The translations under genes were made by a program, and so were the position numbers. A stretch of 64,000 bases of DNA from an uncultured Oscillospiraceae bacterium (GTDB lineage Bacteria; Bacillota; Clostridia; Oscillospirales; Ruminococcaceae): the NCBI GenBank assembly GCA_934464775.1, contig CAKSKG010000008.1, positions 26,600 through 90,599 of the forward strand, given 5' to 3'. The notes beneath the pieces are model-generated. The model saw only the letters and a program-made list of their open reading frames with translations, made no database searches and was not told where the DNA came from. Below, piece after piece: positions 33,389 to 43,093 of this stretch. Every line of letters starts with the position of its first letter. The stretch's first letter is position 1.

Positions 33389-34621
33389 ATGGAACCGTAT
33401 ATAGTCAGACAGTCGATACTCAATGACAAGCAGTCCGCCGTCGGATATGAGATACTTTATACCGATGATGAGATGTCCATGAATCAGAACGATGATTCAT
33501 CGGCGGCAAATGCCATTGAAAACTTCCTGTCTTCAATGGACAGCGATAAATTCTTGGACGGAAAGATCGCATTCCTTACATTTACAAGAAATCTGCTGGT
33601 GAAGAATATTCCCCGTATGTTCGATACAAACAAGCTTGTTATCCAGATCGAGGATTCGCTTATCACCAATCCGCTTGCGCATTCTCTTTTCACAAAATAC
33701 AAGCAGGCAGGCTATAAGATCGCCGTTATAGATTTTGAATTTGCTCCCAGATACTTCGGTGTGCTGGATATCGTGGATTATATCAAGGTCAATTTCCGTG
33801 ATTATAAGAATTCTTCGCTGGAAAATGTTGTCCGTATAGGCAATTCCTTCGGCAAGAAGATAATCGCTTACAATATCGACTGTGCGGAGGCCTATGAAAA
33901 GGCAAGAAACTGCGGGTGCAGCTACTTCCAGGGCTCATATGTTGCAGACAAGATGCCTGCACAGCTGAGAAACATGAAGTATCTCCAGGGCAACTTCTTC
34001 CTGCTGATGATAGCTGTCACAAAGGACGAACCCGATATCGACGAGATCGAGCAGATCCTTTCCCGTGACGTATCGCTTACATACTCGCTTTTGAAGCTGG
34101 TAAACTCCGCATATTTTGCGCTCCGCAACCGTGCAAAATCGGTAAAGCAGGCGCTTGTGATACTGGGTCTTGGTCAGCTGAAGCAGTGGATATATCTGCT
34201 GAGCTTCCGTCAGGACGACGGTTCAATGCCCGATGAGCTTATCAAGGTATCGTTCCTGCGTGCAAAGTTTGCTTCCGAGCTGCTTGCTTACTGCAATGAT
34301 ATGCCTATATCAAAGTCCGAGGCTTATCTTATGGGTATGTTCTCAACGCTTGGCAAGCTTATGCAGATGCCTCTTGAGGATGCACTGGGTCAGCTGCCGC
34401 TTAGCGACGAAATAAAGAATGCACTTCTCAGGCATGAGGGAAGAGCAGGCATTCTTTATGATCTTGTTCTCAACTATGAGAATGCCGACTGGAGAAAAAT
34501 GTCGGAAAATGCCGCCGCACTGGGTGTTCCCACGGATACTATCTCGGGAACCTACTGCAGATGCGTTGAAAACGTAAATGAAACATGGACCAGTCTTATG
34601 ACGGCAGGCGACGCCGAATAA
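33389..34621 (+). CDS. EAL-HDOD (YuxH-type) signalling protein with degenerate EAL domain
   Basis: The 410-residue protein has an N-terminal EAL-fold (1-200) and a C-terminal HDOD domain (about 205-400, SLTYSLLKLVNSAYFALRNR, QALVILGLGQLKQWIYLLSF). The EAL motif is reduced to VGYEILYTDD, and the metal-binding Asp-Asp pair of active phosphodiesterases is replaced by IDFEF. It therefore probably does not hydrolyse c-di-GMP and may act as a binding or scaffold protein. The ATG at 33389 follows GAAAGGTGG. hprK follows 76 bases downstream. Sensor and output are unknown. Confidence 0.88.
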   Translation: MEPYIVRQSILNDKQSAVGYEILYTDDEMSMNQNDDSSAANAIENFLSSMDSDKFLDGKIAFLTFTRNLLVKNIPRMFDTNKLVIQIEDSLITNPLAHSLFTKYKQAGYKIAVIDFEFAPRYFGVLDIVDYIKVNFRDYKNSSLENVVRIGNSFGKKIIAYNIDCAEAYEKARNCGCSYFQGSYVADKMPAQLRNMKYLQGNFFLLMIAVTKDEPDIDEIEQILSRDVSLTYSLLKLVNSAYFALRNRAKSVKQALVILGLGQLKQWIYLLSFRQDDGSMPDELIKVSFLRAKFASELLAYCNDMPISKSEAYLMGMFSTLGKLMQMPLEDALGQLPLSDEIKNALLRHEGRAGILYDLVLNYENADWRKMSENAAALGVPTDTISGTYCRCVENVNETWTSLMTAGDAE

Positions 34622-34697
34622 GACGGAAAAATCATGGGATAATAAATGAGGAGCTTGCGGCATGAGCCGTGAGAAATGAAAGGAATGACCCTGTTCT

Positions 34698-35660
34698 ATG
34701 GCAGAGCGAAAGTTCAGAGTGCCGCTGAAGAGCATTATTGATGAATTCAATCTTGAAGCGATACATCTTCCCGTTGATGCGGCAAAGCTTTTTATCGAGG
34801 AGACCGAGATAAACCGTCCCGGACTCCAGATGTCGGGATTTTATGAGTATTTTAACCCCGAAAGAATACAGATCGTGGGCAAGGCAGAGTTTGCATATCT
34901 TGCGACTTTTGACGATGATACACGAAAGGAACGCCTTGAAATGCTGTTTGCGCAGCACGTTCCTGCGGTGATAATCTCCCGTGAGCTGCCTTATTTCCCC
35001 GAAATGCTTGACCTTGCGCAGAAGTATGAGGTGCCTCTGCTCCGCAGCAAGGACAGCACATCTGCATTCATGGCTTCGCTTATCGCTTTCCTGAATCTTA
35101 ATCTTGCTCCCAGAATAACACGCCACGGCGTTCTTATCGAGATCTACGGCGAGGGTGTGCTCATTCTCGGTGAAAGCGGCGTCGGAAAGAGTGAGACTGC
35201 CGTTGAGCTTATCAAGAGAGGTCACCGTCTTGTTGCCGATGACGCTGTTGAGATAAAGAGAGTTTCCAACATCAGCCTCGTTGGTTCTTCGCCCGAGAAT
35301 ATCCGTCACTTCCTGGAGCTTAGAGGTATCGGTATCGTCAACGCACGCCGCCTGTTCGGTATGGGTGCCGTAAAGATGACCGAAAAGATCGACATGATCG
35401 TTGAGCTGGAGCCTTGGGACAGCGAAAAGGTATACGATAGAATGGGCGTTGACAATGAATATACGTCTATTCTCGGCGTAAAGGTGCCTTATTCGGTAAT
35501 TCCCGTTAAGCCGGGACGTAACCTTGCTGTTATCCTTGAGGTTGCGGCTATGAATAACCGTCAGAAGAAGATGGGCTACAATGCCGCAGAGGAGCTTCTT
35601 GAAAACCTCGGAATGAGCTTTGAGAAGAAGGAAACAGTCAAGAAGTGGGACGTTTATTGA
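34698..35660 (+). CDS. hprK: HPr kinase/phosphorylase HprK
   Basis: HprK phosphorylates and dephosphorylates Ser46 of HPr (and Crh), the switch of carbon catabolite control in Firmicutes. The 320-residue protein has an N-terminal domain (1-130), His143 in RHGVLIEIYGEGVLI, the P-loop GESGVGKS (158-165) and the signature RGIGIVNARRLFGMGAVK. Length is normal. It opens the hprK-PHP-murB-rapZ-whiA-dnaE cluster common in Clostridia. A hairpin with GU pairs at 35690-35729 may attenuate or end its transcript. Confidence 0.95.
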   Translation: MAERKFRVPLKSIIDEFNLEAIHLPVDAAKLFIEETEINRPGLQMSGFYEYFNPERIQIVGKAEFAYLATFDDDTRKERLEMLFAQHVPAVIISRELPYFPEMLDLAQKYEVPLLRSKDSTSAFMASLIAFLNLNLAPRITRHGVLIEIYGEGVLILGESGVGKSETAVELIKRGHRLVADDAVEIKRVSNISLVGSSPENIRHFLELRGIGIVNARRLFGMGAVKMTEKIDMIVELEPWDSEKVYDRMGVDNEYTSILGVKVPYSVIPVKPGRNLAVILEVAAMNNRQKKMGYNAAEELLENLGMSFEKKETVKKWDVY

Positions 35661-35689
35661 TCTGAATTTTTGTACACAAGCACGTCTGA

Positions 35690-35729
35690 CGGCTTTGTAC
35701 CTTCGGGTGCAGAGCCGCAGCTTGTTTTT
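35690..35729 (+). terminator. possible terminator after hprK
   Basis: A 12-bp stem with two G-U pairs (35690-35701 with 35706-35717) closes a stable TTCG loop and is followed by CAGCTTGTTTTT. The T-tract is displaced by six bases, so termination may be partial. Confidence 0.55.
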
Positions 35730-35789
35730 ATGGAAATATACCAAAGAGAAAAAATTATGTCAAACTGTATAATAATGGAGTGAACCCAA

Positions 35790-36509
35790 TTGAAAATCTG
35801 TGCAGATCTGCATACACATACCGTTGCGTCTACCCACGCATATTCAACTATATCCGAAATGACAGCCGAAGCGGCACGCAAGGGACTTGCGGCAATAGCC
35901 TTTACCGATCATACTCCCGCATCCACGGACGGACCTCATATCTGGCATTTTCATAATCTGCACAAGTCTATTCCCCGTGAGCTTTACAGCGTGAAGATAA
36001 TCTACGGTGCGGAGGCAAGCGTTGCCGATTATGACGGAAACCTCGATTTTCCCGAAAAGGAGTGCGAGGCGCTGGACTGGATAATCGGTTCGGTACATAC
36101 GGAGATACTTCATTCCCACTCAATTGAGGTCAACACGGAAACTTATTTAAAGCTGGCGGAGAATCCGCAGGTGGACGTTATCGGTCACTGTGCAAACGTG
36201 AAGTTTCTGTTCGACTATGAAAAGGGACTGAAAAAATTCAAGGAATGCGGCAAGCTTGTGGAGATAAACGAAAGCACTATCCGCTGGAAAAACACCGAAA
36301 GCAATTACAGAGAGATCATTCGGCTTTGCAAAAAATATGAGATACCCGTTATCGTCAATACGGACGCACATTTTTTCACGGCGGTGGGCGAAGTGTCCGA
36401 GAGCATGAGACTGCTTGAAGAAGCGGGATTCCCCGAAAAGCTTGTGTTCAATGCCGATTGGGACAGGGTCTGCGAGCATATAAATAGAAAACACGGAAAA
36501 ATTTTCTGA
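35790..36509 (+). CDS. PHP-domain phosphatase/hydrolase (YcdX-like)
   Basis: The 239-residue cytosolic PHP protein has metal-binding motifs DLHTHTVASTHAYST, FTDHTPAS, YGAEASVADYDG, GSVHTEILHSHS, VIGHCANV and NTDAHFF. This is the set for the three-metal site of YcdX-type phosphatases. The start is a TTG at 35790 following GGAG by nine bases; no ATG lies upstream in frame. It stands in the murB-rapZ cluster in many Clostridia. Substrate unknown. Confidence 0.88.
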   Translation: MKICADLHTHTVASTHAYSTISEMTAEAARKGLAAIAFTDHTPASTDGPHIWHFHNLHKSIPRELYSVKIIYGAEASVADYDGNLDFPEKECEALDWIIGSVHTEILHSHSIEVNTETYLKLAENPQVDVIGHCANVKFLFDYEKGLKKFKECGKLVEINESTIRWKNTESNYREIIRLCKKYEIPVIVNTDAHFFTAVGEVSESMRLLEEAGFPEKLVFNADWDRVCEHINRKHGKIF

Positions 36510-36528
36510 TATCGGAATGGAGAGCATT

Positions 36529-37431
36529 ATGAATAATATTGTTGCCGAAAGAGCGGCGGCTCTTGGCTGTACGGTCATAAATGAGGCGCTTCTGAAAAAC
36601 TACACCACATTCAAGGTTGGCGGAAAATGCGGCATGATAAAGCTTAACAGTACGGCTTCCTGCGGCGAGCTTGTGAAGCTGATGAATGAGCTGGGCGAGG
36701 AATTTATAGTTCTGGGAAAAGGCTCGAATGTTATTGCCGACGATAACGGCACGGAAAAGACTGTGCTGCTTATCGGAGATGAAATGTCGGATATTGATAT
36801 TGAAGATGATATTATCCGCTGCGGTGCGGGAGCGTCCCTTACGGCTGTCTGCCGTGCCGCACTTAAATCGGAGCTTACGGGGCTGGAATTTGCATACGGC
36901 ATTCCCGGCAGCGTCGGCGGCGGAGTTTATATGAATGCGGGAGCATACGGCGGCGAGATAAAGGATATAATTTTATATGCGGAGGCAGTGAGCCGCAGCG
37001 ACGGTTCGGTCAGGAGATTTTCTCCCGAGGAAATGGAGCTGTCCTATCGTCACAGCAGATTCATGCAGGACGATCATATCATAACATCTGCCGCATTTAA
37101 GCTTGCGCACGGAAATGCCGATGAAATAAAGGCAAAAATGAACGAGCTTATGGATAAGCGCCGCACAAAGCAGCCGCTTGAATATCCCAGCGCAGGCAGC
37201 ACCTTCAAGCGTCCCGAGGGAAGCTATGCATCGCTGCTTATCGAGCAGTGCGGACTGAAAGGTATGTCCGTTGGCGGTGCGGAGGTAAGCACAAAGCACA
37301 GCGGCTTTATCATTAACAAGGGCGGAGCCACCTCTGCGGATATCCTCACGCTTATCGAAAAAGTACGTGAGATAGTTAAGGAAAAAACGGGCTATGAGTT
37401 GGAATGCGAGCCTGTTATCATAGGAAAATGA
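36529..37431 (+). CDS. murB: UDP-N-acetylenolpyruvoylglucosamine reductase MurB
   Basis: MurB reduces UDP-GlcNAc-enolpyruvate to UDP-MurNAc with NADPH and FAD, the second committed step of peptidoglycan synthesis. The 300-residue, type II form has the FAD-binding NYTTFKVGGKC, ILGKGSN-like VLGKGSNVIADD, YGIPGSVGGGVYMNAGAYGGE, the Ser of YPSAGSTFKRP and the final Glu region. I choose the ATG at 36529 after GGAGAG over the in-frame ATG at 36517. Confidence 0.95.
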   Translation: MNNIVAERAAALGCTVINEALLKNYTTFKVGGKCGMIKLNSTASCGELVKLMNELGEEFIVLGKGSNVIADDNGTEKTVLLIGDEMSDIDIEDDIIRCGAGASLTAVCRAALKSELTGLEFAYGIPGSVGGGVYMNAGAYGGEIKDIILYAEAVSRSDGSVRRFSPEEMELSYRHSRFMQDDHIITSAAFKLAHGNADEIKAKMNELMDKRRTKQPLEYPSAGSTFKRPEGSYASLLIEQCGLKGMSVGGAEVSTKHSGFIINKGGATSADILTLIEKVREIVKEKTGYELECEPVIIGK

Positions 37432-37452
37432 ATGTGAAGGAGAGGGGTAGTT

Positions 37453-38319
37453 ATGAAATTTTTGATAGTTACGGGACTCAGCGGCGCAGGAAAATCGGGC
37501 GCAGTAAATGTTCTTGAAGATATCGGGTTCTACTGCATCGACAATATCCCGCCGCAGCTTATTCCAAAGTTTGCGGATATCTGTCTGCATTCAAAGGGTC
37601 AGATAAAAAAGGTTGCTATCGTTACCGATATCAGAGGCGGAGATATGTTCCTCGGGCTGGACGAAAGCGTTGATTATCTGAAAAAGCAGACCGATCTTGA
37701 TGTTTCGGTGCTGTTTCTGGACGCAGGCGACGATACTCTTATCAGCCGCTACAAGGAGACACGCCGCAAGCACCCTCTTGATGAGCAGTACAACGGCAGC
37801 CTGAGGGGAGCTATCGAGGCGGAGCGAAAGGTGCTTGAATCTATCCGTTCACGGGCGGATTATTATATCGACACAACGGATATGTCCATGGCACAGCTCC
37901 GTGAAAATGTAATGTCGCTGTTCATGGATTCGGGCGATGACGGAATGATCGTCAAGGTCATGTCCTTTGGCTTCAAGTACGGTGCTTCCCGTGAGGCGGA
38001 TATCGTTCTGGACGTCCGCTGCCTGCCGAACCCCTATTATATCCCCGAGCTGAAAACACATACGGGCAGGGAAGCCTGCGTCCGTGATTATGTGATGCAG
38101 TTCGATCAGTCAAAGGAGCTGGAAAAGAAGCTCCGTGATCTTTTCGATTTCCTTATCCCGCTTTATATCCACGAGGGAAAAACGCAGCTTGTTATCGCTT
38201 TCGGCTGTACCGGCGGAAAGCACCGCAGCGTGACCTTTGCGGAGAGAACATACGCATATCTTACCGAAAAGGGTATAAAAACAAGGATATGCCACAGAGA
38301 TATTGAGAAAGGCAAATGA
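37453..38319 (+). CDS. rapZ: RNase adapter/nucleotide-binding protein RapZ (YvcJ)
   Basis: The 288-residue protein has the P-loop GLSGAGKS (7-14), FYCIDNIPPQL, VTDIRGGDMF, and the C-terminal FGCTGGKHRSV typical of RapZ/YvcJ. These proteins bind nucleotides or GlcN6P and link cell-wall precursor status to RNA decay or competence. It lies 21 bases after murB and 16 before whiA. In many Firmicutes yvcK (gluconeogenesis factor) stands between rapZ and whiA; it is absent here. Confidence 0.94.
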   Translation: MKFLIVTGLSGAGKSGAVNVLEDIGFYCIDNIPPQLIPKFADICLHSKGQIKKVAIVTDIRGGDMFLGLDESVDYLKKQTDLDVSVLFLDAGDDTLISRYKETRRKHPLDEQYNGSLRGAIEAERKVLESIRSRADYYIDTTDMSMAQLRENVMSLFMDSGDDGMIVKVMSFGFKYGASREADIVLDVRCLPNPYYIPELKTHTGREACVRDYVMQFDQSKELEKKLRDLFDFLIPLYIHEGKTQLVIAFGCTGGKHRSVTFAERTYAYLTEKGIKTRICHRDIEKGK

Positions 38320-38335
38320 TAAGAAAGGATAAACC

Positions 38336-39265
38336 ATGTCTGTTTCTTTTTCCTATTCGGTTAAAAATGAAATATGTTCGTCGGTCACAAATGACGTTCA
38401 GAAGTATGCCTGTTTTTACGGAATGATACTTTTCTGCCGTCAGTTCACCCCTGAAACTATCGTTTTTCAGACGGAAAATGACATCACGGCGAAGATGTTC
38501 TGCTCTCTTGCGGACGATATTATCGGCAGAGAGGGCGTTGTTTCAACTGCGGAAACGCATAAAAAGAATAATATCACTCTTTATACATTGTCGCTGGAAG
38601 AAGAAGCCGACCGTGAGGAGCTTATTTATAAATATCACATATACAGCCGTTCCGTTATACATCGTATCCAGGACGATATAATTGATGAGAACAATGTTTC
38701 GTCATTTCTCGGCGGAGCATTTTTGTCCTGCGGCAGTATGATCGAGCCTATCAAGGAGTATCATCTGGAATTTGTTGTGCCGTTTTCCGAGCTGGCATAT
38801 GACCTGCTGGAGCTGCTGAACAGCATTGATATCCATGCAAAAATGGCAGAGCGGAAGAACGACTACATAATTTACATGAAGGAGAGCGAGTCCATTGAGG
38901 ATATGCTCACATGGATGAGCGCTCCGAAGTCGTCGATCGAGCTTATGAATGTAAAAATACTGAAAGACATTCGCAACAAGACAAATCGTATCACAAACTG
39001 CGATAATGCCAATATTGAGCGCACGCTTGCGGCTTCACGCAAGCAGATCGAGGATATTGAGTATATCGAAAAAACGGTGGGGCTGGATTATTTGTCGAGA
39101 GATCTTCAGAATATGGCGGAGGTGCGCCTTGAAAATCCCGAGGTATCGCTTAAAGACTTGGGCGAGCTGCTTGACAAGCCGCTGGGACGTTCGGGAGCAA
39201 ATCACAGGCTGAAAAAGATCTCCGAGATCGCAGACGCATTGAGGGAAGAACGGGGCGATATCTGA
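38336..39265 (+). CDS. whiA: DNA-binding protein WhiA
   Basis: The 309-residue regulator has an N-terminal degenerate LAGLIDADG-type domain (SYSVKNEICS, SFLGGAFLSCGSM, HLEFVVPFSELAYDLL) and a C-terminal helix-turn-helix (VSLKDLGELLDKPLGRSGANHRLKK). In Gram-positive bacteria WhiA affects cell division and, in streptomycetes, sporulation. AAGAAAGGATAAACC precedes the ATG. It ends one base before the dnaE start. Confidence 0.95.
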   Translation: MSVSFSYSVKNEICSSVTNDVQKYACFYGMILFCRQFTPETIVFQTENDITAKMFCSLADDIIGREGVVSTAETHKKNNITLYTLSLEEEADREELIYKYHIYSRSVIHRIQDDIIDENNVSSFLGGAFLSCGSMIEPIKEYHLEFVVPFSELAYDLLELLNSIDIHAKMAERKNDYIIYMKESESIEDMLTWMSAPKSSIELMNVKILKDIRNKTNRITNCDNANIERTLAASRKQIEDIEYIEKTVGLDYLSRDLQNMAEVRLENPEVSLKDLGELLDKPLGRSGANHRLKKISEIADALREERGDI

Positions 39266-39266
39266 A

Positions 39267-42200
39267 ATGAGCGGTTTTGTACATCTGCATCTTCACAGTG
39301 AATACAGTCTGCTGGACGGAGCCTGCCGTATCGGTGATATCGTAAACCATGCCATTGAGCTTGGACAAACTGCCGCTGCGGTCACCGATCACGGCGTTAT
39401 GTTTGCTGCAATTGATTTTTATAATGAATGCCTTGCAAAAGGAATAAAGCCTATTATCGGCTGCGAGGTATATGTTGCACGCCGCACACGCTTTGACAAT
39501 GTTCATCAGCTGGACAGCCACCCTTATCATCTCGTGCTGCTCTGCAAGGACAATGAGGGCTATAAGAATCTGATAAAAATGGTGTCGCTGGCGTATACCG
39601 AGGGATTTTACTCCAAGCCGAGAGTTGACCTTGAACTGCTGAAAAAATACAGCGGCGGACTTATTGCGCTGTCGGGCTGTCTGGCAGGTGAGATAGCCGT
39701 AAAGCTCCGTGATGATGACTTTGAGGGCGCAAAGAAAACCGCACTTTTGTATCAATCAATATTCGGCGCAGGCAATTATTATATCGAGGTGCAGAATCAC
39801 AAAACAACGGAAGATCTCCGTCTGCTTACAAGGCTTTACAAGCTTTCCGCCGAGACGGGCATACCCATGGCGGCGACCAATGATGCTCATTATGTGCGCC
39901 GTGAGGACGCTAAGGTACAGCGTGTGCTGCTGGCGATACAGACAAACACAATGCTCAGTGAGAACAATCCGATAGCGTTTCCCAACGATGAATTCTATAT
40001 GAAATCGGAGGAAGAGATGCTGTCGCTTTTCAGCGCTCACCCCGAGGCTGTCTATAATACGGCCAAAATTGCGGAGCAGTGCAATGTGAGCTTTGAGTTC
40101 GGAGTTATTAAGCTTCCGAGATATGATCTTTCCGCCGAGGACAGGCGGAAATTTCCGCAGAACAAGGACTATTTTATTGATATGTGCCGCAGAGGTCTTG
40201 TCCGCAGATACGGAAATGATCCGTCTCGGGAGATAAAGGATCGCCTTGAATATGAGCTGTCGGTGATAATAAAAATGGGCTACACCGACTATTATCTTAT
40301 CGTCTGGGATTTTATCAATTACGCAAAGTCAAACGGCATACCCGTCGGTCCCGGACGTGGTTCGGGCGCAGGAAGCATCGCTGCCTACTGCATCGGCATT
40401 ACCGACATCGATCCTATCAGATACAACCTGCTGTTTGAGCGTTTTCTCAATCCCGAGCGTGTTTCCATGCCCGACTTCGATATCGATTTCTGCTACGAGG
40501 GACGGCAGCGTGTCATTGATTATGTGGTGGAGCGCTACGGCTCTGACCGTGTTGCGCAGATAGTCACATTCGGTACAATGGCGGCGAGAGCGGCGGTGCG
40601 TGATGTTGCACGTGTAATGGGTCTGCCTTATCAGACGGGAGATCTTGTTGCGAAGCTTATACCGCAGGAGCTGCATATCACGCTGGAAAAGGCGATTGAA
40701 AATTCTCCCGAGCTGAAAGAGCTGTATACCTCCGACCGAAAGGTTCATGAGCTGCTGGATATTGCCAAAAGCATTGAGGGAATGCCCCGAAACACTTCAA
40801 CTCATGCTGCTGGAGTTGTAATTTCCGATGCACCTGTGAATGATTATGTTCCGCTTGTGAAGAAAGACGGCGTGACGGCTACTCAGTATACAATGACGGC
40901 TCTTGAGCGTCTCGGACTTCTGAAAATGGATTTTCTCGGGCTGCGAAACCTTACGATAATCCGTGACTGCTCTGATTTTGTGAGACGGAAGCACCCCGAT
41001 TTTGACGTGAACAAGATACCCGTTGACGATAAGGCTGTGTTTGAAATGCTTTCCGCAGGAAATACCTACGGTGTTTTCCAGTTTGAAAGCGCAGGCATGA
41101 GAAGTATGCTCATGCGGCTGAAGCCTGTCTGCATCGAGGATCTTATCGCTGCGCTGTCGCTGTACCGTCCGGGACCCATGGACAGCATTCCCAGATATAT
41201 TGCCAACCGAAAGGACCCGTCCAAGATACAATACAAGCACCCTCTGCTGAAAAATATCCTTGATGTGACCTACGGCTGTATCGTTTATCAGGAGCAGGTT
41301 ATGGAGATATGCCGTACTCTTGCGGGATATTCCTATGGCCGTGCGGACCTTGTGCGCCGTGCAATGGCGAAGAAAAAGCATGATGTCATGGAAAAGGAGA
41401 GGGGCGTTTTCGTTGAGGGCTGCGTGAAAAACGGCATTTCCGCCGAGATCGCCAACAGCATTTTTGACGAAATGGCAAGCTTCGCTTCCTATGCATTCAA
41501 TAAGTCCCATGCGGCGGCGTATTCCTATGTTGCGTATCAGACCGCTTATCTGAAATGCCATTTCTACAAGGAATACATGGCTGCGCTGATGACAGCCAAT
41601 GACGGCGGCAGACTTATTGAGTACATCTCCGAGTGCCGCAAAAACGGTGTGAAAATTCTCCGTCCCGATATAAATGAAAGCATGGCAGGCTTCACGCCTG
41701 TTGAGGACGGTATCAGATTTTCTCTTCTGGCGGCAAAAAATGTGGGATATTCGCTTATCGGAGCGCTTATTGCGGAGCGAGAAAAGGGCGGCAGCTTTAA
41801 GTCTCCCGAGGACTTTTGCAGACGTATGCAGGGTCGTGAATTCAACCGCCGTGCTCTTGAAAGCCTTATAAAATGCGGTTCGCTGGACGGATTTGAATAT
41901 AACCGCCGTCAGATGCTGACCGAATTTGACAGGATATTTGAAATGACAGCCGATGCAATGCGCTCAAATGTTGAGGGACAGCTGGACTTTTTCAGCGGCG
42001 GCGGAAGCAGTGAGCCTATCAAAACATCGGTCACGAAAATGGACGAGTTTTCTTTCGATGAGCTGCTTGCAATGGAGAAAGAGATCCTTGGAATGTATGT
42101 CAGCGGACACCCCTTGGACAAATACAAAACGCTTATCAGGGTGCAGAATCTGCCCGATATTGCGGCGGCGGACAAGCTGCCCGACAAGGCGGACGTTACT

Positions 42201-42701
42201 ATGATCTGCACTATAAAGGATATCAGACCCCATACAACGAAAAAGGGCGCAAAAATGGCTTTTGCCGCTGTTGAGGATATGAGCGGGGAAATGGAGCTTA
42301 TAATTTTTCCGCAGGTGTTTGCGGCATCGGAAAACCTGCTGTCCTCGGCAGGTGCAGTGATGCTTGACGCTCATGTTTCGGAGGATAACGGTGAGAAAAA
42401 GCTCATCGCCGACGGAATAGTTTCGGCGGACATGGCTGAAAAACGTTTTCTGTCGGAGCAGGAGCAGTACATCCTTTGTCTGCGTTGTGTCAGCACCGAC
42501 AGGGATACGATCGAAAAGCTGACGGAAATTTGTCTTGCTCATTCGGGCAGGAGCAGGGTCATATTCTGCTTTTCCGATATAAATAAAAAGGCGGCAGGGA
42601 AGCGTGTGCAGGGCGTTATCGTCAGCACCGAGCTGATCGACAGGCTTTCCGATGTTATCGGCATTGAGAATGTTGCGGTGGTACGAAGCCGCAGAAAGTA
42701 A
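39267..42701 (+). CDS. dnaE: DNA polymerase III subunit alpha DnaE
   Basis: The 1144-residue DnaE1-type replicative polymerase. The PHP domain opens with VHLHLHSEYSLLDGACRI. Catalytic aspartates Asp403 and Asp405 lie in PDFDIDFCYEGR, preceded by GPGRGSGAGS. The tandem HhH and beta-binding regions follow, and the OB domain at about 985-1065 (VTMICTIKDIRPHTTKKGAK). The end is complete. The gene starts one base after whiA and closes the cluster with a terminator at 42702. Confidence 0.96.
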   Translation: MSGFVHLHLHSEYSLLDGACRIGDIVNHAIELGQTAAAVTDHGVMFAAIDFYNECLAKGIKPIIGCEVYVARRTRFDNVHQLDSHPYHLVLLCKDNEGYKNLIKMVSLAYTEGFYSKPRVDLELLKKYSGGLIALSGCLAGEIAVKLRDDDFEGAKKTALLYQSIFGAGNYYIEVQNHKTTEDLRLLTRLYKLSAETGIPMAATNDAHYVRREDAKVQRVLLAIQTNTMLSENNPIAFPNDEFYMKSEEEMLSLFSAHPEAVYNTAKIAEQCNVSFEFGVIKLPRYDLSAEDRRKFPQNKDYFIDMCRRGLVRRYGNDPSREIKDRLEYELSVIIKMGYTDYYLIVWDFINYAKSNGIPVGPGRGSGAGSIAAYCIGITDIDPIRYNLLFERFLNPERVSMPDFDIDFCYEGRQRVIDYVVERYGSDRVAQIVTFGTMAARAAVRDVARVMGLPYQTGDLVAKLIPQELHITLEKAIENSPELKELYTSDRKVHELLDIAKSIEGMPRNTSTHAAGVVISDAPVNDYVPLVKKDGVTATQYTMTALERLGLLKMDFLGLRNLTIIRDCSDFVRRKHPDFDVNKIPVDDKAVFEMLSAGNTYGVFQFESAGMRSMLMRLKPVCIEDLIAALSLYRPGPMDSIPRYIANRKDPSKIQYKHPLLKNILDVTYGCIVYQEQVMEICRTLAGYSYGRADLVRRAMAKKKHDVMEKERGVFVEGCVKNGISAEIANSIFDEMASFASYAFNKSHAAAYSYVAYQTAYLKCHFYKEYMAALMTANDGGRLIEYISECRKNGVKILRPDINESMAGFTPVEDGIRFSLLAAKNVGYSLIGALIAEREKGGSFKSPEDFCRRMQGREFNRRALESLIKCGSLDGFEYNRRQMLTEFDRIFEMTADAMRSNVEGQLDFFSGGGSSEPIKTSVTKMDEFSFDELLAMEKEILGMYVSGHPLDKYKTLIRVQNLPDIAAADKLPDKADVTMICTIKDIRPHTTKKGAKMAFAAVEDMSGEMELIIFPQVFAASENLLSSAGAVMLDAHVSEDNGEKKLIADGIVSADMAEKRFLSEQEQYILCLRCVSTDRDTIEKLTEICLAHSGRSRVIFCFSDINKKAAGKRVQGVIVSTELIDRLSDVIGIENVAVVRSRRK

Positions 42702-42736
42702 AAAATCCCACGGAAATGCTCCGTGGGATTTTTTCA
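42702..42736. terminator. bidirectional terminator after dnaE
   Basis: AAAATCCCACGGA (42702-42714) pairs with its exact complement at 42720-42732, followed by TTTT; the A-tract makes it usable by the convergent small gene too. Confidence 0.9.
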
Positions 42737-43015
42737 GAAATGATGAAGATGAATAAAATCATGCTTTGCCGCCAGTTCTTCACATCGGATAATTTCGTCG
42801 CTGTCGGCGGAAATATTTATAATATGTACGGCAATATGCTTTCTGCGTGGGTCTGCCAGCGAAAGCACGGCACTTACGAAATCATCGTCAAGCTTCATTC
42901 CTCGGAATATCGGCACAACTATCCTGCATTTTCTGAGTTCGTAAAGCGACAGAAGAAGCTCTGCGACAGCTGCGGCGGTCAGTACGCAAATAAAGATCAG
43001 AAAGCCGATGTCCAT
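42734..43015 (-). CDS. small single-pass membrane protein, unknown function
   Basis: A 93-residue protein, not recognised. It has an N-terminal membrane helix (about 4-26, GFLIFICVLTAAAVAELLLS) and a cytosolic domain with PIFRGMKLDDDFVSAVLSLA, a strand HIAVHIINIS, and the end HDFIHLHHF. The pattern resembles a small alpha/beta fold, perhaps related to glycosyltransferase or sugar-sensing fragments, but nothing certain. GGAGGCATTTTT fixes the start at 43015; an upstream in-frame ATG at 43051 lies inside the pnp terminator. Confidence 0.7.
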   Translation of the reverse strand: MDIGFLIFICVLTAAAVAELLLSLYELRKCRIVVPIFRGMKLDDDFVSAVLSLADPRRKHIAVHIINISADSDEIIRCEELAAKHDFIHLHHF

Positions 43016-43032
43016 AAAAATGCCTCCAATAA

Positions 43033-43073
43033 AAAAATCTCCTCTTTTCATTATACGAAAAGAGGAGATTTTT
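43033..43073 (-). terminator. terminator of pnp
   Basis: A 17-bp perfect stem (43033-43049 with 43057-43073), seven-base loop, and on the minus strand a T-tract. Confidence 0.9.
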
Positions 43074-43093
43074 GTTAATCAATACTATTAAAA

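Noticed and set aside
43016..43051. Earlier start for the small membrane protein
   Set aside because: The ATG at 43051 lies within the pnp terminator hairpin, and GGAGG precedes the ATG at 43015.
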